NCBI RefSeq assembly: GCF_011300455.1
Contig: NZ_CP049869.1
Coordinates: forward strand, 930,001 to 994,000
Direction: 5' to 3'
DNA from: Sphingomonas piscis
Lineage (GTDB): Bacteria; Pseudomonadota; Alphaproteobacteria; Sphingomonadales; Sphingomonadaceae
Length of the DNA stretch: 64,000 bases
Positions within the stretch are counted from its first letter, which is position 1, and every line of letters begins with the position of its first letter. Of the stretch, positions 57,990 to 64,000 are shown piece after piece. Made by a program: the position numbers and the translations under genes. The notes under the pieces are model-generated. The model was not told the origin of the DNA and did not search any database. It saw only the letters and a program-made list of their open reading frames with translations.

Positions 57990-59432
57990 ATGACACTCTC
58001 TAGATTGATCCGCGGTGGAGCGGTGGCCGCAGGTGCCGCCGCGTTCGCCGCCATGCCCGCCTGGGCGCAGGACGCGGCAGCCGCCGCTCCTGCCGCTGCG
58101 GCTCCGTTCACGCCCACGGCAGAAATGGTCAACAAGGGCGACGTCGCCTGGATGCTCGTTGCATCGGCATTTGTGCTGATGATGTCGGTCCCGGCGCTGG
58201 CCTTGTTCTACGGCGGCCTTGTCCGCACCAAGAACATGCTTTCGGTGCTGATGCAGGTGCTGACGATTGTCTGCGTCGCGTCGCTGGTATGGTTCTCGTG
58301 GGGCTATTCGATGGCCTTCACCTCCACCGGCACGCCCTTCCCAAGCGTTGTCGGTGGCTTCGACAAGGCGTTCCTCGCGGGCGTCGATCCGACGACCTTG
58401 GCGGCTACTTTCTCGAACGGCGTCTATCTTCCGGAATATGTATTCATCATCTTCCAGATGACGTTCGCCTGCATCACGCCGGCCCTCATCGTCGGTGCCT
58501 TTGCGGAGCGCGTGAAGTTCGTCCCGCTGATCATCTTCACGGTGGCGTGGCTGACCTTGGCCTATTTCCCGATCGCGCACATGGTCTGGTACTGGGCTGG
58601 CCCGGACTTCCTGCCGTCCGCTCCGACCGACTATGGTTACCTGTGGGGCAAGGGTGCGCTCGATTATGCGGGCGGAACCGTGGTTCACATCAACGCGGGC
58701 ATTGCTGGCCTTGTCGGCTGCATCATCATCGGTCCCCGCATCGGGTTCAAGTCGGAGCCGATGCCACCACACTCCCTGGTTATGACCATGATCGGTGCGT
58801 CCCTGCTGTGGATCGGCTGGTTCGGCTTCAACGCCGGCTCGGGGCTCGAAGCCAACGCCTTTGCGGGCCTGGCCTTCATCAACACCTTCGTCGCTACCGC
58901 AGCCGCGGGTGTGACCTGGGCATTGATCGAGGGCGTACTGCACAAGAAGGCATCGCTGCTTGGCGGCGTGTCGGGCGTGGTCGCCGGTCTGGTTGCCATC
59001 ACTCCGGCGGCGGGCTTCGCTCATCCGGGCACGGCAATCATCCTCGGCGCAGTCGCGTCGGCGGTCTGCTTCGTGTTCGTGACCACGGTGAAGAACAAGC
59101 TGAACTATGACGACTCGCTCGACGTGTTCGGCATTCACGCAGTCGGCGGCATCGTCGGCGCGATCGGCACTGGCATTGTCGCCAACCCGGCCTTCGGTGG
59201 CCAAGGCTGGATCGACTATACCGCACCGGTCGCCAAGGCCGGCGAGTTCGACCAGGCGGGTCAGCTGATTGCCCAATTGTGGGCGGTCGGAACCACCGTC
59301 ATCTGGACTGGTGTCGTTTCGGCGGTGCTGTTCCTGGCGCTGAAATATACCATCGGGCTCCGCCCCACTGCCGAAGTCGAACGCGAAGGCCTCGACCTCA
59401 ACGAGCATGGGGAACGCGCCTACAACTACTAA
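57990..59432 (+). CDS. amtB: Ammonium transporter
   Basis: A 480-residue Amt protein with a signal peptide (cleavage after AWAQ region, about residue 26) and about 11 membrane segments. Family marks: ALFYGGLVRTKNMLSVLMQ, FAERVKFVPLIIFTVAW, the first pore His in GGTVVHINAGIAGLVG and the second in FGIHAVGGIVGAIGTG. It takes up ammonium as the substrate of the GS-GOGAT route encoded upstream. A strong terminator follows after 16 bases, so it closes the block. Confidence 0.95.
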   Translation: MTLSRLIRGGAVAAGAAAFAAMPAWAQDAAAAAPAAAAPFTPTAEMVNKGDVAWMLVASAFVLMMSVPALALFYGGLVRTKNMLSVLMQVLTIVCVASLVWFSWGYSMAFTSTGTPFPSVVGGFDKAFLAGVDPTTLAATFSNGVYLPEYVFIIFQMTFACITPALIVGAFAERVKFVPLIIFTVAWLTLAYFPIAHMVWYWAGPDFLPSAPTDYGYLWGKGALDYAGGTVVHINAGIAGLVGCIIIGPRIGFKSEPMPPHSLVMTMIGASLLWIGWFGFNAGSGLEANAFAGLAFINTFVATAAAGVTWALIEGVLHKKASLLGGVSGVVAGLVAITPAAGFAHPGTAIILGAVASAVCFVFVTTVKNKLNYDDSLDVFGIHAVGGIVGAIGTGIVANPAFGGQGWIDYTAPVAKAGEFDQAGQLIAQLWAVGTTVIWTGVVSAVLFLALKYTIGLRPTAEVEREGLDLNEHGERAYNY

Positions 59433-59448
59433 GCGACCACACGAGGAA

Positions 59449-59475
59449 GGGGAGGCAGCGATGCCTCCCCTTTTT
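59449..59475 (+). terminator. Intrinsic terminator after amtB
   Basis: A perfect 9-bp stem GGGGAGGCA / TGCCTCCCC with a GCGA tetraloop and a TTTTT tail. It ends the porin-glnK-amtB unit before the acyl carrier protein gene. Confidence 0.92.
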
Positions 59476-59493
59476 CACAAAGGAAAACGGAAG

Positions 59494-59730
59494 ATGGACG
59501 AACAACGCGCCCGCATCGTCATTGCTGACCATCTTGCGCTGCCCGTCGCATCCATCAGCGACGACGCGGATTTTCTGGCGCTCGGCGCCGACAGCCTCGA
59601 CATGGTTTCTCTGACCATGCGGCTCGAAGAAGAGTTCAACACCCACATTCCCGACGACGGGGTGGAAGACTGCCGCACGGTGGGTCAGGCGATCGCCATG
59701 CTCCGGACCAGTCTCGCGGCGCCTGCCTGA
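59494..59730 (+). CDS. Acyl carrier protein
   Basis: A 78-residue ACP. The phosphopantetheine Ser is S34 in LGADSLDMVSLTMRLEEEF. The N-terminal MDEQRARIVIADHL departs from housekeeping AcpP, so it may be a secondary ACP. ATG 59494 is preceded by AGGAAAACGGAAG. It stands alone after the amtB terminator; a partner enzyme is not obvious, though the SDR 300 bases on could be one. Confidence 0.85.
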   Translation: MDEQRARIVIADHLALPVASISDDADFLALGADSLDMVSLTMRLEEEFNTHIPDDGVEDCRTVGQAIAMLRTSLAAPA

Positions 59731-59810
59731 ACGGCTGTCACGCATGAGTCTCTCGATCGTCCTCATGCCGCAACCGACTCTGCCGATAAGGGGGTGAAGG
59801 AGTTCATGCG

Positions 59811-59972
59811 ATGAGCGACGACGACTTCCGATACTTTCAGCGGCGCGAACGTCAGGAGCGCATTGCGGCTAAGGCTGCTCCGACCCTCGGCGCTCGCCGC
59901 GCGCACCAGGAAATGGCGCTTCGTTACTCCGTGCTCCTGATGTGGGGCGATCCGGCACAGCTCGCCGCTTAG
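59811..59972 (+). CDS. Small hypothetical protein (53 residues)
   Basis: A short ORF starting ATG 59811 with a very good GGGGTGAAGGAG site 9-18 bases before it. The product is charged in its first half (MSDDDFRYFQRRERQERIAAK) and then mildly hydrophobic (YSVLLMWGDPAQLAA). I do not recognise it. The start signal and the codon use make it plausible. Confidence 0.5.
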   Translation: MSDDDFRYFQRRERQERIAAKAAPTLGARRAHQEMALRYSVLLMWGDPAQLAA

Positions 59973-60042
59973 ATGCGGCGGATAGCCGAAAGCAGGTAGG
60001 AACGGGCCGCCACCCGAAGCGCTGGACCGATGAGGTGTTCTC

Positions 60043-61077
60043 ATGGTCCGTCTGAAGCCGCTTTCCGAACAAACGATCGTCATTACCGGTGCCAGCAGTG
60101 GCATCGGCCTCGCTACCGCCGAGGAAGCGGTGGCGCGCGGCGCCCGCGTGCTACTCGCCGCCCGCAACCGCGACGCGCTGGAGCAACTCGCCGCCGACCT
60201 GTCCGCCGGCGGCGGAGAGGTGGCGATCTGCGTTGCCGACGTCTCCCGGGAGGAAGACATTACCCGGATCGTCGCCACGGCCGTTGAACGGTTCGGCGGA
60301 TTCGACAGCTGGGTCAACGATGCAGCTGCTGCCACTTATGGATCGATCGAGCAGGTGCCGATCGAGGATCAGCGCCACATCTTCGACGTTAATTACCACG
60401 GCCTGCTGATGGGCTCGCTTGCCGCTGTTCGGCACCTTCGCGCGCACGGCGGCGGAGCGATCGTCAACATGGGCTCGGTGCTGAGTGACCGAGCCATGAT
60501 CTACCAAGGCCCCTACTCCGCCTCCAAGGCTGCAGTGCAGGCTGCAACTGACGCGCTGCGCATGGAGGTGGAGCGCGCGGGCGATCCCATCTCGATCACC
60601 CTCATCAAGCCTGCGTCGATCAACACGCCCTACCCGGAACATGCCCGCAACTATATGGACACGGCTCCGCGTCTGCCGCCGCCGCTCTACGATCCCGCTC
60701 TCGTCGCGGACGCAATCCTGTTCGCGTGCGAAACCCCGCGCCGCCAGCTTTACGTCGGCGGTGGCGGCTACCTGATCTCGCTCGCGGGTCGGGTCGCCCC
60801 GCGTCTGACCGACAAGGCGATGCAGCTGATGGGCGTGGAGGTGCAGCAGACCGAGACCGATCCGGGTGACCCCGCCCAGCGCGACAACCTGACCGAACCT
60901 AAAAAAGACGGTGACGTTCACGGCAACCAGGACGTGTTCGTCCGGCAAACCAGCCTTCTTCTCCAAGCGCAGAAGCAGCCGCTCCTTGTTCCCTTCGTCG
61001 CAGCAGCGGCCGCAGTCGAACTTTCGCGGGGCGCACGGAGCATCTTCAGGTGGAATCGGGAGAGTGACGATGAATGA
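60043..61077 (+). CDS. SDR-family oxidoreductase with C-terminal extension
   Basis: A 344-residue protein. Residues 1-200 form a classical short-chain dehydrogenase: ITGASSGIGLATAEEA near 13, NMGSVLSDRA and the catalytic YSASKAAVQAAT. A C-terminal extension of about 90 residues (VGGGGYLISLAGRVAPRLTDK and on) is typical of the subgroup of membrane-associated SDRs often annotated as short-chain dehydrogenases of unknown substrate. The stop overlaps the next gene's start region by 8 bases. Confidence 0.85.
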   Translation: MVRLKPLSEQTIVITGASSGIGLATAEEAVARGARVLLAARNRDALEQLAADLSAGGGEVAICVADVSREEDITRIVATAVERFGGFDSWVNDAAAATYGSIEQVPIEDQRHIFDVNYHGLLMGSLAAVRHLRAHGGGAIVNMGSVLSDRAMIYQGPYSASKAAVQAATDALRMEVERAGDPISITLIKPASINTPYPEHARNYMDTAPRLPPPLYDPALVADAILFACETPRRQLYVGGGGYLISLAGRVAPRLTDKAMQLMGVEVQQTETDPGDPAQRDNLTEPKKDGDVHGNQDVFVRQTSLLLQAQKQPLLVPFVAAAAAVELSRGARSIFRWNRESDDE

Positions 61078-61423
61078 CGAGCGCATCCTTGAGTTCGAAC
61101 GCGACCTTTGGGTTGGTGCCGGCGACGTGTACCGGGAGCGCGTGTCACCCGACGTCGTCATGGTGATACCAGCCGAGCCATTCCTCCTAAGAGGCGGACA
61201 AGCGATCGATGCGGTGGAACGCACACCGCGGTGGGAGGATGTGGAGATTTCCGACCTCAGCGTGGATCGTGCGCAAGAAGGCTTGATCGTCATCGGTTAT
61301 CGCGCCGACGCTAGCCGCGGTGAGGAGCGGTTCACCGCTTACTGCACAAGCACATATCAGCGTATCGGCGATCACCAGTGGCACGTCATTCAGCATCAGC
61401 AGACGGTGCCCGCCGCAACCTGA
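61070..61423 (+). CDS. NTF2/SnoaL-like small protein
   Basis: About 117 residues, starting at ATG 61070 that overlaps the SDR stop (open frame extends further upstream without sense). The pattern of a helical start (NDERILEFERDLW), LRGGQAID and a C-terminal FTAYCTSTYQRIGDHQWHVIQHQQTVP strand pair fits the NTF2-like/DUF4440 fold. Function unknown; the overlap suggests cotranslation with the SDR. Confidence 0.65.
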   Translation: MNDERILEFERDLWVGAGDVYRERVSPDVVMVIPAEPFLLRGGQAIDAVERTPRWEDVEISDLSVDRAQEGLIVIGYRADASRGEERFTAYCTSTYQRIGDHQWHVIQHQQTVPAAT

Positions 61424-61499
61424 TTAGTTTCCCTGCGCACCTTTGGCTCCAAACCTTCTGCTGGTAGTAGGATGTGCGGCGGTGTTTTGGGGGTAGAGC

Positions 61500-63542
61500 A
61501 TGAGCTGGGGGCGGCGAGCTAGGTTCGTGGCAGTTGCAGGGGCTCTGGCGGGAGCCATTGCTTTCGCTTGTGCGGGCGGAAATGACGCCCCGACCTGGAG
61601 CCTCGCTAAGGCGGAGTACGACCGCTACGGCAATAGCGCGGTGCTGGTTCCGGGAAACGACACCCGAACCAATTTGCTGCTTTTGCTTGCTGATGGCGGA
61701 CAGCCGTTGACGTTGTCGCAAACGGACGACGGTCAAGCGCCCTTTTTCAGCTGGGCGGACCTTCGCGACGGGGTCTCGCCGCCCGGTGAATATGCCAACG
61801 AGAGCGCCGGGCCGAGCCGGTGCCAATCCAACACGCAGGGCACGGAGGATTTCGTCGCGGCTGTGCGGGGCGCAAAGGGTCTGGCTCCCGGCGAGGCCAC
61901 GGCGCTAATTGCGGCGCGGCAAGCATTCACGCCGCACTGTGCCGAGAAGATCGCCGGCCCGGGCTTTCCCCCGGTCAGGAGCGTAATGGGCCGGGAGTTT
62001 GCAGCCTATCTCGACGCAGCCGAGAATTTCTACGGCGGCGATTTCGACGCGGCCACTCACGGCTTCGCAAGCCTGACGAGCGCAACCGATCCGTGGGTGC
62101 GGGAAACGGCGACCTACATGGTGCCGCGCACGGCCATCAACAAAGCGGTGATTGCCGGGATCGACGAATATGGCTGGATGGAGCCGGACAAGGTCGACGG
62201 GGCGGCGGCTCGTGCGGCGGGTGCCGGGTTCCGATCCTACCTGCAAACCTATCCCCGCGGCCGCTATGCGGAGTCGGCGCGCGGGCTGATGCGGCGCGTG
62301 CATTGGCTGAGCGGCGACAAGGCTGCGCTGGGGCAGGAGCTTGGGTTCCTGCTAGGGCGGACTGCCGACCCTGATGAACGCATCGAGGTTATTCAGGAAA
62401 CCGACAACCGCCTGTTCGAGGGCGGCGCAGGAACGCCGTCCGATCCCTTGCTTCTGGCCGTCGCCGATCTCCAGCGGATGCGGATCGGCGGGCCCATCTC
62501 GCAGGCTGAGCTGGAACGGCAGCGGCCCTTCTTCGCTGGGCACGAGGCGCTGTTCGACTATCTTCGCGCGGCACGTGCCCTGTTCGTCCGCAACGCGCCG
62601 CGCGACGTGCTGCAGATTATCCCGGATCGCGCCAAGCAGCCGCGCTTCTCAACGGTTCAGTTCAGCCGCCAAATGCTTCGCGGGTTTGCGCTTGCGGCGC
62701 TGAAGGACCGCAACACTCGGGGGTTCCTGCTCGACCTCTTGCCCGGTGCAAAGGGCATGTACCAGCGTGACGCGGTGGAGCTGGCGCTGGCGATGAACGA
62801 TGAGCGGACCGGCAATCTGGCTTCAGTATTTGCGCCTGGCTCGGCGGTGCGCAACGCGTCTGTGCGCGAAATCCTGCTCAGCCGGACGGCGGGACCTGAC
62901 CTGCTCCGCCGGCAAGCGACAACGGCGCCCACCATTCGAGAGAAGCAGGCGGCGCTTTACGTCCTGCTCGCCAAGGAGCTTGGCCGCGGCATGTACGCAG
63001 ACTGGCTCAGGGACGTGCAGCGCGTTCCAGCGGGGGCCACTACGGAAGGATATTATCAGGCGCCCGAACTCGGCGCCGGCTACGACGCAACAGCCGTGCC
63101 CTTGGGCATGTTCGTGAGGCCAGCCTCCCTTGGAGAATATGGCTGCGCCCCGCTGATCCAGACTGTCGGCGCGCTGGCGCAGCGGCCGAGCAGTTCCCGC
63201 GATCGGCTCTGCCTCGCGGAGTTCATGCGGGAGCAGGGCTTCGACTGGTGGGAGTATGACCGGCCGCTGGAGCCGGGCAGCCTCGCTGGAACCAAAAGCC
63301 TTTTCCCCGGCCAGCCATATTCACGGCTGGAGGTGTACAAGGCCGTGATGAACGATCCTGCCGCGAGCGCCGACGACAAGGCATTCGCCCTGTACCGGGC
63401 GGTGCGCTGCTACGCGCCAAGCGGGTCGAACAGCTGCGGCGGGACCGAGGTGTCGGTGGCGACTCGCAAGGCGTGGCACGACCGATTGAAAGCCAGCTAT
63501 CCTCAATCCACGTGGGCCAAAAGCCTCCGCTATTACTGGTGA
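61500..63542 (+). CDS. Large exported protein of unknown function
   Basis: A 680-residue protein with an N-terminal hydrophobic export signal (FVAVAGALAGAIAFACAGG). I do not recognise a known domain by eye. The body is rich in helices with Ala/Leu/Arg and shows tetratricopeptide-like spacing in places (YGGDFDAATHGFASLTSATDPWV; ETATYMVPRTAINKA), and several Cys pairs near the C-terminus. It overlaps the next gene by 4 bases, a lipoprotein, so the pair probably acts together in the cell envelope. Confidence 0.7.
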   Translation: MSWGRRARFVAVAGALAGAIAFACAGGNDAPTWSLAKAEYDRYGNSAVLVPGNDTRTNLLLLLADGGQPLTLSQTDDGQAPFFSWADLRDGVSPPGEYANESAGPSRCQSNTQGTEDFVAAVRGAKGLAPGEATALIAARQAFTPHCAEKIAGPGFPPVRSVMGREFAAYLDAAENFYGGDFDAATHGFASLTSATDPWVRETATYMVPRTAINKAVIAGIDEYGWMEPDKVDGAAARAAGAGFRSYLQTYPRGRYAESARGLMRRVHWLSGDKAALGQELGFLLGRTADPDERIEVIQETDNRLFEGGAGTPSDPLLLAVADLQRMRIGGPISQAELERQRPFFAGHEALFDYLRAARALFVRNAPRDVLQIIPDRAKQPRFSTVQFSRQMLRGFALAALKDRNTRGFLLDLLPGAKGMYQRDAVELALAMNDERTGNLASVFAPGSAVRNASVREILLSRTAGPDLLRRQATTAPTIREKQAALYVLLAKELGRGMYADWLRDVQRVPAGATTEGYYQAPELGAGYDATAVPLGMFVRPASLGEYGCAPLIQTVGALAQRPSSSRDRLCLAEFMREQGFDWWEYDRPLEPGSLAGTKSLFPGQPYSRLEVYKAVMNDPAASADDKAFALYRAVRCYAPSGSNSCGGTEVSVATRKAWHDRLKASYPQSTWAKSLRYYW

Positions 63543-64000
63543 GGCGGCGGCTCGCGGTTCTGGCGCTGGCGCTGCTGGCGGCGGCATGCGGCGACCGCTT
63601 CCCAGGCCGGGTCGATGCGCGAGATCACGAAGCCTTCTGGCTTTGGGCGGGGGTAGCGCCGCAGCCGGTGTTGGCGAAGGCAACGACACTATACATCCTC
63701 GACGGTGAAGTGCGGACCGGCGCCGGGCCAGCCTATGTCTCGCTTAGGTCGCAGGCACCTCGGCTGACTCGACCAGAGGTGTGGATGGTGGTGCGCACCG
63801 ACGACCTTCGCTGGCGCGAAGAAAGTTATGCGGCCATGCTCACGCGGCTCGAGCAGTGGCGCGCCTCCAATCGCCTTGCCGGACTCCAGATCGACTTCGA
63901 CGCGCGAACCCGTCACCTCGGTGATTACGCGCTCTTCCTCTCCGACCTGCGAAGGCGCTTGCCGCCAGGCTTGAAGCTCTCGATCACCGGCCTGCTCGAT
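63539..64000 (+). CDS. DUF3142-like lipoprotein, N-terminal part
   Basis: A gene running off the window end; 154 residues are visible. GTG 63539 overlaps the previous stop (GTGA). The product begins with a lipoprotein signal (RRRLAVLALALLAAAC) with lipobox Cys, then AFWLWAGVAPQPVL, WMVVRTDDLRW and LAGLQIDFDART, which are the marks of DUF3142 proteins (a putative TIM-barrel-like fold with a conserved QIDFD). Function is unknown; it is probably an outer-membrane-anchored partner of the upstream exported protein. Confidence 0.75.
   Translation, partial: MRRRLAVLALALLAAACGDRFPGRVDARDHEAFWLWAGVAPQPVLAKATTLYILDGEVRTGAGPAYVSLRSQAPRLTRPEVWMVVRTDDLRWREESYAAMLTRLEQWRASNRLAGLQIDFDARTRHLGDYALFLSDLRRRLPPGLKLSITGLLD

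Overview
The window is high-GC, very tightly packed bacterial chromosome, probably from a sphingomonad-like alphaproteobacterium. That placement is an inference from codon use, the porin-glnK-amtB block, the short class I IlvC and the gene styles; no rRNA is present to prove it. There is no phage, IS element, CRISPR array or tRNA that I can see.

Almost the whole window is one amino-acid and nitrogen/sulfur assimilation supercluster. From left to right: arginine (argC end, argJ, argB, argF, argR; 1-3.7 kb); lysine (lysA with a GNAT gene and an Lrp regulator; 3.7-6.0 kb, minus strand); sulfate assimilation (cysH-G-D-N-J-I; 6.1-14.5 kb); a GntR/FCD regulator and an aromatic operon read leftwards (chorismate mutase/class II DAHP synthase, aroA, a short prephenate dehydratase, aroC, aroB, aroE, phenylalanine hydroxylase; 14.5-23.0 kb); proline (proB-proA; 23.1-25.5 kb); a secreted beta-helix protein; threonine plus BCAA transaminase (compact aspartokinase-homoserine dehydrogenase, thrB, thrC, ilvE; 27.7-32.9 kb); a small insert of sugar and one-carbon genes (Gfo/Idh, fhs, SDR, ArsR-like, GH43; 32.9-38.2 kb); ilvD; then a 16 kb run ilvC-ilvB-ilvM-leuA-leuB-leuC-leuD-gltB-gltD-ppc (40.2-56.6 kb). 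A nitrogen block (TorF-type porin, glnK, amtB) follows, then an acyl carrier protein, a small ORF, an SDR, an NTF2-like protein and two envelope proteins of unknown function.

Regulation is the striking part. A palindrome with core GGGATCCC occurs in full six times, and I found it only between genes: in front of gntR, between the aro operon and proBA, before the thr operon, between ilvD and the ilv operon, and twice before the porin-glnK-amtB block. A seventh, incomplete copy touches the ilvD start. Downstream of it, three operons carry leader peptides rich in their own end products: aromatic residues for aro, Thr/Ile/Val for thr, Val/Leu/Ile for ilv-leu. The thr and ilv leaders are followed by clear intrinsic terminators. 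So the window looks like one regulon: a shared transcription factor site (candidate partner: the GntR protein encoded inside the cluster) with operon-specific attenuation on top. Allosteric ACT domains are missing from two of the usual feedback enzymes (the aspartokinase fusion and the prephenate dehydratase), as if control had moved from enzyme to leader.

Four genes (argJ, argF, chorismate mutase/DAHP synthase, ppc) are out of frame as read. Each is repaired by adding one base to a five-base G or C run, so consensus errors are the likely cause. Repair of the aromatic one predicts a single 624-residue chorismate mutase-class II DAHP synthase fusion.
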